A stretch of 64,000 nt of DNA, taken from positions 186,001 through 250,000 of the forward strand of contig NZ_CAJHOA010000003.1 of the NCBI RefSeq assembly GCF_905120345.1. Direction: 5' to 3'. A program made the position numbers and the translations under genes. The notes beneath the pieces were generated by a model, which ran no database searches, was not told the origin of the DNA, and saw only the letters and a list, made by a program, of their open reading frames with translations. Within the stretch, counting starts at the first letter, position 1; every line of letters begins with the position of its first letter. This stretch comes from Denitrificimonas caeni. Lineage in GTDB: Bacteria > Pseudomonadota > Gammaproteobacteria > Pseudomonadales > Pseudomonadaceae. Positions 53,597 through 63,605 of the stretch are shown in pieces.

Positions 53597-53905
53597 ATGA
53601 AAAAATTAACCGCTTTATGTGTATCAGCTGCTCTAATGATGGGTGTCGGTCTAGCTCAGGCTAAAGATGTTAGCCCTGCGAAAATCCTTGAGCTGAGCAC
53701 CTCAGGAGCAATTTTATCTTTTGAAAAGCTCGATCAGGTAGCATTGGCACAATATCCTAATGCAAGCATACTAGAGACAGATCTTGAAGAGAGTTATGGA
53801 CGCTACATCTATCAAGTTGATTTGCGTGATGAGAAAGGTCAGAAGTGGGAAGTTGAGATGGATGCAACAACTGCAGAAATTCTTAAAAACCAACAGGATG
53901 ACTGA
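53597..53905 (+). CDS. PepSY-domain periplasmic protein 1
   Basis: A 102-residue protein with a signal peptide to about residue 22 (AQA). The mature part is one PepSY domain: AILSFEKLDQVALAQYPNAS, then YGRYIYQVDLRDEKGQKWEV and DATTAEILK. Such proteins often accompany two-component systems and may present or sense ligands in the periplasm. The stop overlaps the start of its paralogue (TGATG). Confidence 0.9.
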   Translation: MKKLTALCVSAALMMGVGLAQAKDVSPAKILELSTSGAILSFEKLDQVALAQYPNASILETDLEESYGRYIYQVDLRDEKGQKWEVEMDATTAEILKNQQDD

Positions 53906-54216
53906 TGCTTAAAAGTTCCCGATCTGCTTATTTGCTTGCACTCTGGCTGGCTTGCGCCGGTCAGGTTGTGGCGCATGATTTAAGCCATGATGAAGCATTA
54001 CGACTGCATAAAAAAGGCCAGATTCTATCCTCGCAAACATTTATTGAGCGCGCTTTAGAGCGTCATCCTAAAGCGCGTTTATTGGAGTTGGAATTGGAAA
54101 AGAAACGCGGTCGCTATATTTATGAGGTTGAATTGCTTACTGTGCAGGGACAGGTTAGAGAACTCAAATTTGATGCCAGTACTGGTGAGTTGTTAAAAGA
54201 CGAAGAGGACGATTAA
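53905..54216 (+). CDS. PepSY-domain periplasmic protein 2
   Basis: A 103-residue paralogue of the preceding gene with its own signal peptide (to about residue 23). The mature domain is similar: [40 protein letters not shown] and [14 protein letters not shown]. The pair looks like a tandem duplication. The start overlaps the previous stop and the stop overlaps the response-regulator start (TAATG). Confidence 0.9.
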   Translation: MLKSSRSAYLLALWLACAGQVVAHDLSHDEALRLHKKGQILSSQTFIERALERHPKARLLELELEKKRGRYIYEVELLTVQGQVRELKFDASTGELLKDEEDD

Positions 54217-54890
54217 TGCGTCTATTATTGGTTGAGGACAACGTGGCTTTGGCTGATGAGCTGTGCGCAGGACTGCAGCGGTTAGGCTATGTCGTGGATT
54301 GGCTCACTGATGGTCGTGATGCTGCGTATCAAGGTGCGGTGGAACCGTATGATTTAATTATTTTAGATTTAGGTTTGCCCGGATTGCCAGGGCTTGAGGT
54401 GCTGGCACGATGGCGAGCTGCAGCAATCAGTACGCCTGTATTGATTTTAACCGCCCGCAGCGCATGGAGTGAACGTATTGATGGCTTAAAAGCCGGTGCT
54501 GATGACTATCTTACCAAGCCTTTCCACCACGAAGAATTGTATTTACGAGTGCAGGCTTTGTTACGACGCAGTCATGGTTTTTCCAACCAGAACCAGTTAA
54601 GTGCTGAAGGACTGCATTTGGATGAAGCTCGACAAATGGTACACAGCCGAGGTGAGACGATAGAGTTGACCGGTGCTGAGTTTCGCTTGCTACGTTATTT
54701 TATGTTGCACCCTGGGCAGGTGTTGTCGAAAAGCCATTTGGCTGAACATTTGTACGATGGTGAAACTGAGCGTGACTCCAATGTGTTAGAAGTTCACGTC
54801 AATCATTTACGCCGTAAATTAGGTAAGGCCGTGATTGAGACACGTCGCGGTCAAGGTTACCGCTTTGCTGGTTGTGAGGCGCAACTGTGA
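54216..54890 (+). CDS. OmpR/PhoB-family response regulator
   Basis: A 224-residue regulator. The receiver has the acidic pair Glu7/Asp8, the phosphorylation site Asp51 ([10 protein letters not shown]) and the lysine of LTKPFHH. The winged helix covers about 125-220 ([36 protein letters not shown]). It is similar in form to pseudomonad regulators paired with PepSY proteins, such as the BqsR/CarR group. The signal cannot be inferred. The end overlaps the kinase start. Confidence 0.93.
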   Translation: MRLLLVEDNVALADELCAGLQRLGYVVDWLTDGRDAAYQGAVEPYDLIILDLGLPGLPGLEVLARWRAAAISTPVLILTARSAWSERIDGLKAGADDYLTKPFHHEELYLRVQALLRRSHGFSNQNQLSAEGLHLDEARQMVHSRGETIELTGAEFRLLRYFMLHPGQVLSKSHLAEHLYDGETERDSNVLEVHVNHLRRKLGKAVIETRRGQGYRFAGCEAQL

Positions 54891-56209
54891 GGCATTCGAT
54901 TCAACGGCAGCTAACGTTCAGTTTGGCCATGCTGTTAATTGTGATGGGATTATTACTCTCTCAAGCGGGCTTATGGGTTGTTGACCGAGGTTTACGTCAA
55001 TACACGCAGGATAATTTACAGACTCAAGCGGAAAGTTTATTAGCGGCGCTGGTCAAGGGCCCGCAAGGTCTTGAGTTAAATAGCCGTCATCATGATGCGG
55101 TATTTTTAAAGCCCTTTTCTGGGCAGTATTTTATTATTGAGTTTAACCAACAGCGCTGGCGTTCACGCTCCTTGTGGGATTTTGAGCTGCCAGATGTTGA
55201 GCATTTAGGCTTTTCTGAGCAACTTAGGCCAGGGCCGGAACAGCAGCAATTGTTAATTTATCAGGGCGATTATCGACGCTATAAAACTGATATTAAAGTG
55301 ACTGTGGCGCATGATTACAGTCCCGTTTTAGTCAGTTTTAAACAGGCACAAATTATTGGTGCGGGCTTAGGCTTGTTAGCGTTACTGCTGACCTTGTTAT
55401 TGCAGCGATTACTGGTTCGCCGTGCTCTAAAACCGCTGGAGCAGACGCGAGTACAAATTGAACAATTACAGCAAGGACAGCGCAGTCAGTTGGAGCAAGA
55501 GACCCCGATTGAGTTGCAACCTTTAGTGCAGCAGGTCAATCGTTTACTCGCACATACTGAAGAAACGTTGCAGCGCTCGCGAAAAGGCTTGGGTAACTTG
55601 GGGCATGCCTTAAAAACACCTTTAGCGGTGTTAGTGAGTCTGTTGCAGCGTGAAGAATTACAACGCCAGCCTGAGTTGTTGGCGATCATGCAAGAGCAGC
55701 TTGAACATATTGCACAACGGATTGCCCGTGAGTTAACGCGTGCGCGTTTGTCCGGTGAAGCCCTGCCGGGTGCATTCTTTGATTGTGCTGAGGAGCTGCC
55801 GAGTTTATTTCAATTGATGAATCACGTGCATGGTGATGTGCTGACTTTAGATTGGCATGCCACGCCAGAGTTGCGCTTACCGTGGGAGCGTGACGATATT
55901 CTGGAGATGTTAGGTAATCTGCTGGATAACGCCTGTAAATGGGCTGACAGCAGGGTAGAGCTGAGCATTGAAAAACGTGGAGAGGCCTATTGTGTCTGGG
56001 TTGATGATGATGGTCCAGGTATTGAGGAGAGTCAGCGCGAACAGGTGCAACGGCGCGGCTCGCGTTTGGATGAGCAGAGCGTCGGACATGGTTTAGGCTT
56101 GGGTATTGTTCGCGATATCGTCGAGACACTACACGGCACTTTGCAGCTACTTGATAGCCCTTTGGGTGGCTTACGCGTTGAAATCTGCTTACAGTCAAGT
56201 GTTAAATAG
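54887..56209 (+). CDS. Sensor histidine kinase
   Basis: A 440-residue kinase. Membrane segments lie near 10-30 and 155-175. A periplasmic domain of about 120 residues is followed by HAMP (about 175-228), a dimerisation helix with phospho-acceptor His in [15 protein letters not shown], and ATPase motifs [12 protein letters not shown] (N box), WVDDDGPGI (G1) and [11 protein letters not shown] (G2). I do not see the RExxE iron motif reported for BqsS in its periplasmic part. It probably phosphorylates the upstream regulator. The start is GTG, overlapping the regulator stop. Confidence 0.92.
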   Translation: MRHSIQRQLTFSLAMLLIVMGLLLSQAGLWVVDRGLRQYTQDNLQTQAESLLAALVKGPQGLELNSRHHDAVFLKPFSGQYFIIEFNQQRWRSRSLWDFELPDVEHLGFSEQLRPGPEQQQLLIYQGDYRRYKTDIKVTVAHDYSPVLVSFKQAQIIGAGLGLLALLLTLLLQRLLVRRALKPLEQTRVQIEQLQQGQRSQLEQETPIELQPLVQQVNRLLAHTEETLQRSRKGLGNLGHALKTPLAVLVSLLQREELQRQPELLAIMQEQLEHIAQRIARELTRARLSGEALPGAFFDCAEELPSLFQLMNHVHGDVLTLDWHATPELRLPWERDDILEMLGNLLDNACKWADSRVELSIEKRGEAYCVWVDDDGPGIEESQREQVQRRGSRLDEQSVGHGLGLGIVRDIVETLHGTLQLLDSPLGGLRVEICLQSSVK

Positions 56210-56234
56210 GCGCTAGTGTATGCTTAAAGCCTTG

Positions 56235-56996
56235 TTACACCGCCGCCGTGAAGAGTTTTTGTGCTGCTAGCGATAAGCTGACTGAAAGCAGCATAATCGC
56301 AAAAATACGCTGTAGCATCGGGCCACCGAGACGAGTGGCTAATTTATTACCCAGCAAGACGCCGCAGGCGCCACCCATCGTTAAGCCTGCCAATAGTTGC
56401 AGTGGTGGTTGCGCAGCACCAAGGTACATTAAGAAGCCAGCGCCGGACACTAGAGCAATCACTGCCATTGAGGTGGCTGTTGCAGCGAGCATTGAGAGAG
56501 GGCTGAACCAGAGCAGCGCTGGCACAATTAAAAACCCACCACCGACACCCATCAGTCCAGACAGCACGCCGACCCATAAACCAATAAAGACCAGCATGCC
56601 TCGATTCATTGGTTTTTTCTCTGACTCTTCTGGCAGACTCGCGTTGCTCCACATGCGCCATGCTGACCACAGGACCAGCACACAAAAGCCTAATACCAAC
56701 CAAAACTCACTGATTAACTGACCAAGCTGTTGGCCTATCCAGCTGCCAGGTAAGCCGCTGGTTGTCAGTAAAACTACGGGTGTTAAGTGCACATCACCTG
56801 CTCGCCAACGGCCTATGGCACCAATGAGTGCGGATAAGCCCACAGCACCCAAGCTCACGCCTATTGCATCGCGTAAGGGCAAGTGCAGGCTGAGCAATAA
56901 AGGCAAAGCCACCAGCGAGCCACCCGCACCGGTTAAGCCTAAGAGGGTGCCGAGTAATAAACCAATGCCGAGGGCTTCGTAAATGAGGTTGTCCAA
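56235..56996 (-). CDS. TSUP (TauE/SafE) family sulfite/organosulfonate exporter-like permease
   Basis: A 253-residue membrane protein with about eight segments. The twin TSUP repeats are visible: LLGTLLGLTGAGGSLVALPL at the start and GVLSGLMGVGGGFLIVPALL in the middle. Members export sulfite, sulfonates or related anions. Substrate unknown. It begins with a TTG, because no ATG or GTG is available in frame. It is convergent with the sensor kinase. Confidence 0.88.
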   Translation of the reverse strand: MDNLIYEALGIGLLLGTLLGLTGAGGSLVALPLLLSLHLPLRDAIGVSLGAVGLSALIGAIGRWRAGDVHLTPVVLLTTSGLPGSWIGQQLGQLISEFWLVLGFCVLVLWSAWRMWSNASLPEESEKKPMNRGMLVFIGLWVGVLSGLMGVGGGFLIVPALLWFSPLSMLAATATSMAVIALVSGAGFLMYLGAAQPPLQLLAGLTMGGACGVLLGNKLATRLGGPMLQRIFAIMLLSVSLSLAAQKLFTAAV

Positions 56997-57166
56997 AGGG
57001 GATTGTCCGTACTCAAGGTGGGTAGGTGTTCAGTGTACGGTGTTCAGCGAGCTGGGTAAAAAGATCTATAGCAATTTTATGTCTGTTGCACTGCTGGGTA
57101 CATCTAACGACAAAAGACCAACGGCTCAAATTGCATTAATAGCAGAGAAGGTTGACTGCGAGTGTC
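56997..57166. other. Gap between TSUP and DUF3365 genes
   Basis: About 170 bp containing the TSUP promoter. No gene recognised. The 3' end holds the terminator listed next. Confidence 0.4.
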
Positions 57167-57169
57167 TCG

Positions 57170-57201
57170 AAAAATTCTCCCTTCAGTGGGTGAAGGGAGA
57201 A
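57170..57201 (-). terminator. Rho-independent terminator of the DUF3365 gene
   Basis: On the minus strand, arms 57191-57201 and 57175-57185 form a perfect 11-bp stem (TTCTCCCTTCA) with a 5-base loop and run into TTTT. Confidence 0.85.
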
Positions 57202-57208
57202 TGCGCAT

Positions 57209-57774
57209 TACTGTTTTTCGCCAAGGTAGCGTAAGGTGAAAGCACCACGGATATCACCGACCGAGTAACCACGCGCTTGATCATTGGGATACTTAGCATC
57301 TAACGCCGCAGCAATTTCAGGTTTAATACCGTTACCATGACAACCTAGGCAGCCCTCTTGCAGTGGAATAGCTTTCATTAGGCGAAACTGGCCATCTACG
57401 GTTTCGGCGTAACTCATAGTCTTAGCGTCTTCACCCTTGGCCGCCCGCTCAGCAAACTGTTCAAGCACGCCACGTTCCCAATCATCAGGAATATTAGCGT
57501 CGCTGCGAGTTTTTAGTGATGTCCGACCGATCTTCCATTGGTCAGTACTGTGCTGGTCAGCGATTTTTGGTGCTAAATCTTGGCAGGCATCAATAGCAGC
57601 GCTTGGGCCGCCATCTTCTTTAGCTTTTTGCACGGTATCCATCAGTTGTTGAGCAAAGGGTGGAATTAATGCAGCAGCTTCTTGTTTAAGAGCGTCGGAT
57701 TGAGTTGCAGCACTGACACTGTGCGATAGAATTGCGGTGCAGAATAGGGCGCATAAGGTGGGTAGTGAGCGCAT
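57209..57774 (-). CDS. Secreted haem-binding DUF3365 protein
   Basis: A 188-residue protein with a signal peptide of about 22 residues (HSVSA). The mature part has the DUF3365 pattern AIDACQDLAPKIAD, then RTSLKTRSDANIPDDWERGV, and a c-type haem motif CLGCHG near residue 141. It probably works as a periplasmic redox or sensing protein. ATG 57774 is preceded by TAGGAGTTC. It is a single gene with its own terminator. Confidence 0.87.
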
Positions 57775-57876
57775 GGCGAACTCCTAATATAGATACGTTG
57801 TCGATATAATGTTTATACACTTTACACTGAAATTTTGAGGTTGTACTTATCATTTATCATCCTAGATGTCGCAGCT

Positions 57877-58485
57877 ATGACGCTTGAACGCACGGGGCGA
57901 CAACGCTGTCAGCGTTGCACAAGGCCGCTTGCTCACTGTTTATGCAGCTTGATCCCTCATTTACCCAGCCAGACGCGGATATTGTTGGTACAACATCCTG
58001 ATGAAGTAAAGCATGCTTTAAATACGGCACGCTTTGTTAGCTTGGGTTTACAAAATGCAGAACTGATTATTGCCGAAACAATTGCTGATCTTCAGCAGTA
58101 TCTCCAACAGCCTGGTTATCGGGCCTGTGTATTGTTTCCCGGCGAGGAGGCGCAAGAGCTGACCGCCTATCAAGCTAATCAACTGCCTTTGTTGTTGGTG
58201 GTGCCTGATGGCACCTGGCGTAAAGCGCGGAAGATTTTGTACTGCAATCCATTGCTGGCGGAGTTACCTCGGGTGACCTTGCCCGCTGGGCTGCGCAGTC
58301 GCTACCGTTTGCGTAAAGCGCTCAGTGCTGAGGCCTTGGCGACAGTGGAGGCGGTCAGTTGTGCATTGAGCATCCTTGAGCCTGATGCTGACTTTAGTGC
58401 GCTCTTGCGACCTTTTGAAGCACTGATTGAGGGGCAAATTGAGGCGATGGGGGCTGAGGTGTATCAGCGTAATCATGTAGACTGA
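57877..58485 (+). CDS. tapT: tRNA-uridine aminocarboxypropyltransferase (DTW domain)
   Basis: Adds the 3-amino-3-carboxypropyl group of SAM to uridine in tRNA (acp3U). From ATG 57877 it has 202 residues. A TTG at 57835 is not needed. The cysteine cluster CQRCTRPLAHCLC is near the N-terminus, and the DTW-type motif appears as PDGTWRKARK. It is a member of the TapT (YfiP) family. A TATAAT at 57805 may be its -10 element. Confidence 0.9.
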   Translation: MTLERTGRQRCQRCTRPLAHCLCSLIPHLPSQTRILLVQHPDEVKHALNTARFVSLGLQNAELIIAETIADLQQYLQQPGYRACVLFPGEEAQELTAYQANQLPLLLVVPDGTWRKARKILYCNPLLAELPRVTLPAGLRSRYRLRKALSAEALATVEAVSCALSILEPDADFSALLRPFEALIEGQIEAMGAEVYQRNHVD

Positions 58486-58587
58486 AAATGATAAGCGAGC
58501 ATGTGCCCCTGAGCTTTTCAGTATCAGCCAGCACGGCTGCGTTAGTCTATCCTGCGCTGTTTGCGCCTCTGCTGAGGATCATAGTCG

Positions 58588-58995
58588 ATGAATTTTCATA
58601 CTCGAAAATGGATTAAACCGGAAGACTTAAATCCCAATGGCACCTTATTTGGTGGCAGTTTATTGCGCTGGGTGGATGAAGAAGCGGCGATTTATGCCAT
58701 TGTGCAATTGGATAATCAACATGTGGTAACTAAACGTATTTCTGAAGTGAATTTTGTTAGCTCGGCCAAGCAAGGCGATATCATTGAGTTGGGCATTACC
58801 GCGACTGAGTTTGGTCGCGCCTCTATTACCTTGCGCTGTGTGGTACGCAATAAAATCACCCATAAGGAGATACTGCGGATTGAGCGTATGGTGTTTGCCA
58901 ATATTGGGCCTAATGGTAAGCCTGCTGCGCACGGTAAGACGGCAATCACGTACGGCTATGAGCGCATGAATCAGCAGCAGGTTAAAGTAGGCTAG
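58588..58995 (+). CDS. Acyl-CoA thioesterase, YciA-like hotdog protein
   Basis: A 135-residue hotdog-fold thioesterase. The catalytic region NPNGTLFGGSLLRWVDEEAA has the Asn/Gly-Asp pattern of the YciA/ACOT group. SEVNFVSSAKQGDIIELG and a C-terminal FANIGPNGKPAAHG follow. It hydrolyses acyl-CoA to control acyl pools. ATG 58588 follows GAGGATCATAGTCG. Confidence 0.88.
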   Translation: MNFHTRKWIKPEDLNPNGTLFGGSLLRWVDEEAAIYAIVQLDNQHVVTKRISEVNFVSSAKQGDIIELGITATEFGRASITLRCVVRNKITHKEILRIERMVFANIGPNGKPAAHGKTAITYGYERMNQQQVKVG

Positions 58996-59009
58996 AGTTG
59001 GATGGGGAT

Positions 59010-59048
59010 TGATTATTTACGCAGCAAGAGCGCATGCGTAAATAATCA
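59010..59048. terminator. Hairpin between thioesterase and ychF
   Basis: Perfect 13-bp arms (TGATTATTTACGC, 59010-59022 and 59036-59048) around a 13-base loop, in the gap of two convergent genes. The stem is AT-rich at its base but lacks a clear T-run. Confidence 0.5.
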
Positions 59049-59061
59049 GATGACGCGAGAA

Positions 59062-60162
59062 TTATACGTTGAATCTAAAATGCATCACATCACCGTCTTT
59101 GACGATGTATTCCTTGCCTTCTAAGCGCCATTTGCCTGCTTCTTTGGCGCCGGCTTCACCCTTATATTGGATGAAATCGTTGTAAGCGATCACTTCTGCG
59201 CGGATAAAGCCTTTTTCAAAGTCAGTGTGGATCGCTGCAGCAGCACGTGGTGCAGTTGCGCCAACTTTGGTGGTCCATGCGCGAACTTCTTTGACGCCGG
59301 CGGTGAAGTAGGTTTGCAGTTCTAGCAGTTCATAGCCTGCACGAATCACGCGGTTTAAACCTGGCTCTTCAAGACCCAGTGCTTCGAGGAACATATCTTT
59401 TTCTTCGCCGTCATCGAGCTCAGCAATTTCCGCTTCGATTTTGTTACACACTGGTACCACTGGCGCGCCTTCTTCTTCGGCAATCGCGCGGACGATATCC
59501 AGTAGAGGGTTGTCTTCAAAACCATCTTCAGCAACGTTAGCGATATACATGACCGGCTTAATGGTCAATAAGTGAAAGCTACGCACATGTTGTTTTTCAT
59601 CTTCGCTCCAGCCTTTTAGCAGTGAGCGTGCTGGTTTGCCTTCGGTGAAATGGCTAATTAGTTGCTCAAGCAAAGCTTTTTGCGCAACCGCATCTTTATC
59701 ACCACCTTTGGCGTTACGTGTGACGCGTTGCAGTTGTTTTTCGCAGCTATCAAGGTCAGCAAAAATCAGTTCAAGATCGATGATTTCAATGTCACGTTTA
59801 GGATCTACAGAGTTAGATACGTGAATAACGTTCTCATCTTCAAAGCAACGTACGACGTGAGCAATCGCATCGGTTTCACGAATATTGGCTAGAAACTTAT
59901 TGCCTAAGCCTTCGCCTTTGGAAGCGCCAGCAACCAAACCTGCGATGTCCACAAACTCCATAGTCGTGGGCCAAACGCGTTCAGGTTGCACAATTTCAGC
60001 CAGCGGGCCTAAACGAGGATCGGGCACAGGCACGATGCCAGTGTTTGGCTCAATGGTGCAGAATGGAAAGTTTTCGGCAGCAATCCCAGATTTAGTTAAG
60101 GCATTAAATAGAGTCGATTTGCCAACGTTGGGTAAACCCACGATACCGCAGTTAAATCCCAT
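59062..60162 (-). CDS. ychF: Redox-regulated ATPase/GTPase YchF
   Basis: OBG-family NTPase, 366 residues. The P-loop is [15 protein letters not shown], switch [20 protein letters not shown], and the nucleotide-specificity motif is CNKIEAE in place of NKxD, which marks YchF as ATP-preferring. The C-terminal TGS domain ends the protein. It binds ribosomes and is involved in stress responses. It lies 27 bp downstream of pth, in the usual pseudomonad order. Confidence 0.97.
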   Translation of the reverse strand: MGFNCGIVGLPNVGKSTLFNALTKSGIAAENFPFCTIEPNTGIVPVPDPRLGPLAEIVQPERVWPTTMEFVDIAGLVAGASKGEGLGNKFLANIRETDAIAHVVRCFEDENVIHVSNSVDPKRDIEIIDLELIFADLDSCEKQLQRVTRNAKGGDKDAVAQKALLEQLISHFTEGKPARSLLKGWSEDEKQHVRSFHLLTIKPVMYIANVAEDGFEDNPLLDIVRAIAEEEGAPVVPVCNKIEAEIAELDDGEEKDMFLEALGLEEPGLNRVIRAGYELLELQTYFTAGVKEVRAWTTKVGATAPRAAAAIHTDFEKGFIRAEVIAYNDFIQYKGEAGAKEAGKWRLEGKEYIVKDGDVMHFRFNV

Positions 60163-60189
60163 GATGAGAGTCCCTCGGGAGAAAAAGAG

Positions 60190-60774
60190 TCAAGCCTTTT
60201 GGCTGTGTAGCTGCTGCATTGCGCGGGAGAAATTACCGTCAAGAAGGTCAGGCAGTACGCCAAGGGCGAATTCGATGCTGGTGTTGGTTAGTTCTTGCTC
60301 GCTGCGTGGTGCTCGGCTTAATACATAGTTAGACACTTGGCTGCTGTGTCCAGGATGGCCAATGCCAATACGCAAACGATGAAAATTCTTTTGATTGGCG
60401 AGGCTGGCAATAATATCGCGTAAGCCATTATGCCCACCGTGTCCGCCGCCCAGTTTGAGTTTGCATACACCTGGTGGCATATCCAACTCATCATGTGCGA
60501 CCAAAATCTCTTCGGGTTGAATACGGAAGAAATTGGCCAGTGCAGCAACGGCTTGACCACTACGATTCATGTAGGTGGTCGGAATCAATAAGCGAATATC
60601 ACGGCCTTGATGGTTTAGTTTTCCGGTTAAACCAGAATACTTCTTATCAAAGCTGAGGTTGACACCATACTTTTCAGCAAGGCGCTCAACAAAAAAAGCC
60701 CCCGCGTTATGCCGGGTCTGGTCGTATTCTGGGCCTGGATTACCTAAGCCGACGATCAGTTGCACAGCATTCAC
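60190..60774 (-). CDS. pth: Peptidyl-tRNA hydrolase
   Basis: Releases peptides from tRNA that drop off the ribosome. It has 194 residues. [17 protein letters not shown] contains the catalytic histidine, with the substrate asparagines in [10 protein letters not shown] and [13 protein letters not shown]. It belongs to the rplY-pth-ychF unit, 39 bp after rplY. Confidence 0.97.
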   Translation of the reverse strand: MNAVQLIVGLGNPGPEYDQTRHNAGAFFVERLAEKYGVNLSFDKKYSGLTGKLNHQGRDIRLLIPTTYMNRSGQAVAALANFFRIQPEEILVAHDELDMPPGVCKLKLGGGHGGHNGLRDIIASLANQKNFHRLRIGIGHPGHSSQVSNYVLSRAPRSEQELTNTSIEFALGVLPDLLDGNFSRAMQQLHSQKA

Positions 60775-60813
60775 TACGGGAGCTCCTTGTCTTACAGGTT
60801 AAGCTGCGAGAAA

Positions 60814-61461
60814 TTACTTCTCTTCTGCTGCACCTTCAGCGGCTGCATCTGCAGGCTGATCTTGATCTTCATCTTCTTCAACGTTTACGCGAGCAGCGTG
60901 AACGCTTGCAACGGCAATGTTGTTGTCGTGCGCTAGAGCGGTGAACTCAACACCTTTAGGTGCAACGAGGTCTGCTAAGTGAACGATTTCACCAACGTTA
61001 ACGTTGAGCATGTCAACTTCGATAGCGTCAGGTAGGTCTTGTGGTAAGCAGCTGACTTCAAGCTCAGTTGTCAGACGGAAGATATCACCACCGCCAGTTT
61101 TAGCACCAACACAGGTTTCTTCGTTCAGCAATAGAACTGGAATCATAGCTGTTAGTTTTTGACCGGCAACAACACGAATAAAGTCAACGTGCATTACAAA
61201 GCTTTTTGCTGGGTGACGCTGCATTGCTTTGATCAAAACGTTTTCTTTTTTACCGTCGATATTCAGCGCAAGAATGCTGCTGTAAGCGGCGTCGTTCAGT
61301 AACAGTTTAGCTACTTCACGTGTTGCTAGGCTGACTGATGCAGGTGCTTGTTCGCCACCGTAAATAACAGCAGGGATCAAGTCCGCGTTACGACGTAGGC
61401 GGCGGCTCGCACCTTTCCCTAAATCGTTACGCGCTTGGGCGTTAAGTGTAAATTCGCTCAT
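60814..61461 (-). CDS. rplY: 50S ribosomal protein L25 (CTC/TL5 form)
   Basis: Binds 5S rRNA. It has 215 residues, so it is the two-domain CTC form, not the short E. coli L25. The N-terminal L25 domain contains [20 protein letters not shown]. The C-terminal beta domain ends in an acidic tail ([20 protein letters not shown]). GGAGAG is 8 bp before the ATG and directly follows a T-run from an upstream hairpin. Confidence 0.97.
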   Translation of the reverse strand: MSEFTLNAQARNDLGKGASRRLRRNADLIPAVIYGGEQAPASVSLATREVAKLLLNDAAYSSILALNIDGKKENVLIKAMQRHPAKSFVMHVDFIRVVAGQKLTAMIPVLLLNEETCVGAKTGGGDIFRLTTELEVSCLPQDLPDAIEVDMLNVNVGEIVHLADLVAPKGVEFTALAHDNNIAVASVHAARVNVEEDEDQDQPADAAAEGAAEEK

Positions 61462-61473
61462 GTGTATCTCTCC

Positions 61474-61525
61474 AAAAAAACAACAACGCCCGTCAACTTG
61501 CGACCAGTGACGAGCGGGGTTGTTG
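61474..61525 (-). terminator. Terminator/attenuator-like hairpin between prs and rplY
   Basis: On the minus strand, TTGTTG-type and CGCTCGTCA-type arms (61508-61525 with 61481-61495) form a 15-bp stem interrupted by two bases and one wobble. Seven T follow directly, and they abut the rplY ribosome-binding site. It either ends prs transcripts or lets expression of rplY-pth-ychF be adjusted. Confidence 0.7.
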
Positions 61526-61565
61526 AAGCCTAAATATAGTTAGGCGGTTGTTGATTGCACAATGT

Positions 61566-62507
61566 TCAACGGAACATCGCGCTAATCGATTCTTCATTGC
61601 TAATACGGCGTACAGCTTCAGCAACCACTGGGGCAATGTCGAGTTGACGAATGCGCGAGCAGGCTTGAGCAGCAGCAGATAGCGGAATAGTGTTAGTCAC
61701 CACAATCTCATCAAGCAGTGAGTTTTCGATATTCTCGATTGCTCGGCCGGATAAAATAGGGTGTGTGCAATAGGCTAATACTTGTGATGCGCCACGCTCT
61801 TTTAAAGCTTTAGCAGCAGTACATAAAGTACCGGCTGTATCAACCATATCGTCAACGAGAATACAGGTACGGCCTTCAACATCACCGATAATATGCATCA
61901 CTTCTGATTGGTTTGCTTTAGGACGACGCTTGTCAATAATAGCAAGGTCAACGCCTAGAGATTTAGCCACAGCACGGGCGCGAACAACACCACCAATATC
62001 CGGTGAGACAATCATCAGGTTCTCAAAGCGCTGAGTGTGGATATCATCCACTAACACTGGGGAACCGTAGATATTATCAACAGGGATATCGAAGAAACCT
62101 TGGATTTGGTCAGCGTGCAGGTCAACCGTAAGTACGCGGTCAACACCAACACCAGAGAGCATATCAGCAACCACTTTCGCGCTGATCGCAACACGTGCTG
62201 AACGCGGTCGACGGTCTTGGCGAGCATAGCCGAAATAAGGAATCACAGCAGTGATGCGCGACGCTGAAGAGCGACGGAATGCATCAATCATAACAATGAG
62301 TTCCATGAGGTTGTCATTGGTCGGTGCGCAGGTTGGCTGAATTAAGAATACATCCTTGCCGCGTACGTTCTCATTGATTTCCGCACTGACTTCACCGTCA
62401 GAGAATTTGCCGATCGAAGCATCACCCAGTGGAATATATAATTGGGCTGCTACTCGTCGAGCGAGGTCGGGGTTTGCGTTCCCCGTAAAGATCATCATCT
62501 TGGACAC
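61566..62507 (-). CDS. prs: Ribose-phosphate pyrophosphokinase
   Basis: Makes PRPP from ribose 5-phosphate and ATP for nucleotide, His and Trp synthesis. It has 313 residues. Motifs: [12 protein letters not shown], the divalent-cation loop [11 protein letters not shown], and the PRPP loop [12 protein letters not shown]. It follows the tRNA-Gln gene and its terminator. Confidence 0.98.
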   Translation of the reverse strand: MSKMMIFTGNANPDLARRVAAQLYIPLGDASIGKFSDGEVSAEINENVRGKDVFLIQPTCAPTNDNLMELIVMIDAFRRSSASRITAVIPYFGYARQDRRPRSARVAISAKVVADMLSGVGVDRVLTVDLHADQIQGFFDIPVDNIYGSPVLVDDIHTQRFENLMIVSPDIGGVVRARAVAKSLGVDLAIIDKRRPKANQSEVMHIIGDVEGRTCILVDDMVDTAGTLCTAAKALKERGASQVLAYCTHPILSGRAIENIENSLLDEIVVTNTIPLSAAAQACSRIRQLDIAPVVAEAVRRISNEESISAMFR

Positions 62508-62540
62508 GCGCAGTACCTGTTACTGAGGGTGGGCCTGACG

Positions 62541-62586
62541 AAAAAAACCTTCGTAACTTCGCGATCAACGCGAAACCACGAAGGTT
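62541..62586 (-). terminator. Terminator of tRNA-Gln
   Basis: On the minus strand, outer arms 62578-62586 and 62546-62554 (AACCTTCGT, 9 bp) enclose an inner 6-bp TTCGCG/CGCGAA hairpin, followed by seven T. Confidence 0.85.
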
Positions 62587-62594
62587 TCGTAATG

Positions 62595-62669
62595 TGGCAG
62601 GGGCGGCTGGATTCGAACCAACGCATGGCAGGATCAAAACCTGCTGCCTTACCGCTTGGCGACGCCCCT
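62595..62669 (-). tRNA. tRNA-Gln (anticodon TTG)
   Basis: A 75-nt cloverleaf: acceptor AGGGGCG/CGCCCCT, encoded CCA, anticodon stem GCAGG/CCTGC with loop TTTTGAT, T-arm with GGTTCGAATCC. It lies between ispE and prs, the standard pseudomonad position. Confidence 0.97.
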
Positions 62670-62701
62670 GTAGAGTTGTACATTTTAATAATGTAGAACT
62701 A

Positions 62702-63601
62702 TCAGTTTTCAATTAAGTTTTGCAGTGCTCGGTGCAACATCGAAATGTTTGCGCCTTGTGCTACAAAGCTTGGTAGAGACTCTGAAATCTGGGTTGCTAT
62801 GTTAACAGCTTGTTGTTCGTTTGGGAAGCCCCCAAATATACAACTTCCAGTTCCAGTTAATCGAGCATCAACATATTTGTTAAGCAAGATCAACGCGTTA
62901 CGAACCTCTCTGTAACGCATCTCAACTACCGCTTGGCAATCATTGTGACCGCCTTGCTTGAGAACGGTGCGTATATTAGTCACGGGAGTATCGCGTGTCA
63001 AGCACTGGTCTGAAAATATTTTCGCTGTGCTGATCGAAACAGGCGGCACAGCCACTAAATACCACGGTTCGGGCAAATCTACAGGCTGTAATTTTTCTCC
63101 GATACCTTGCGCAAATGCCGCACGCCCCATAACAAATACCGGTACATCAGCACCGAGACTTAGACCTAATTCAGCAAGTGAATCTAAAGACTGTTGCGTG
63201 CGCCATAGATAATTAAGGCCGACGAGTGTCGTTGCCGCGTTGGAACTGCCGCCACCAATGCCGCCACCAACCGGTAGTTTTTTATCTAACCAGATATCTG
63301 CGCCCAGCTTGGTTTTACTCTGTGCTTGTAATAAGCGCGCGGCACGAACAATTAAATTATCGTCGTGCGCAACACCTTCGATTGCGCTGTGTAAAATAAT
63401 TTGCCCATCGTTACGAGGGCTGAAATGTAAGGTGTCAGCGTAGTCGAGGAACTGGAAGAGTGTTTCCAGTAAGTGATAACCATCAGCGCGCCGACCGACG
63501 ATATGCAGCATTAAATTGAGCTTAGCTGGTGCGGGTAGGCTCAGTGGTGCCGAATCACGGCTTGATTGCTGATCAGCGCTATTTAAAGTGTCTTCTTGCA
63601 T
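62702..63601 (-). CDS. ispE: 4-diphosphocytidyl-2-C-methyl-D-erythritol kinase
   Basis: GHMP kinase of the MEP isoprenoid pathway. From ATG 63601 it has 299 residues. A longer open frame to 63670 runs into lolB and is rejected. [20 protein letters not shown] opens the protein, the ATP loop is [17 protein letters not shown], and the C-terminal GHMP motif reads [10 protein letters not shown]. It starts 4 bp after the lolB stop. Confidence 0.96.
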   Translation of the reverse strand: MQEDTLNSADQQSSRDSAPLSLPAPAKLNLMLHIVGRRADGYHLLETLFQFLDYADTLHFSPRNDGQIILHSAIEGVAHDDNLIVRAARLLQAQSKTKLGADIWLDKKLPVGGGIGGGSSNAATTLVGLNYLWRTQQSLDSLAELGLSLGADVPVFVMGRAAFAQGIGEKLQPVDLPEPWYLVAVPPVSISTAKIFSDQCLTRDTPVTNIRTVLKQGGHNDCQAVVEMRYREVRNALILLNKYVDARLTGTGSCIFGGFPNEQQAVNIATQISESLPSFVAQGANISMLHRALQNLIEN

Positions 63602-63605
63602 GCGA

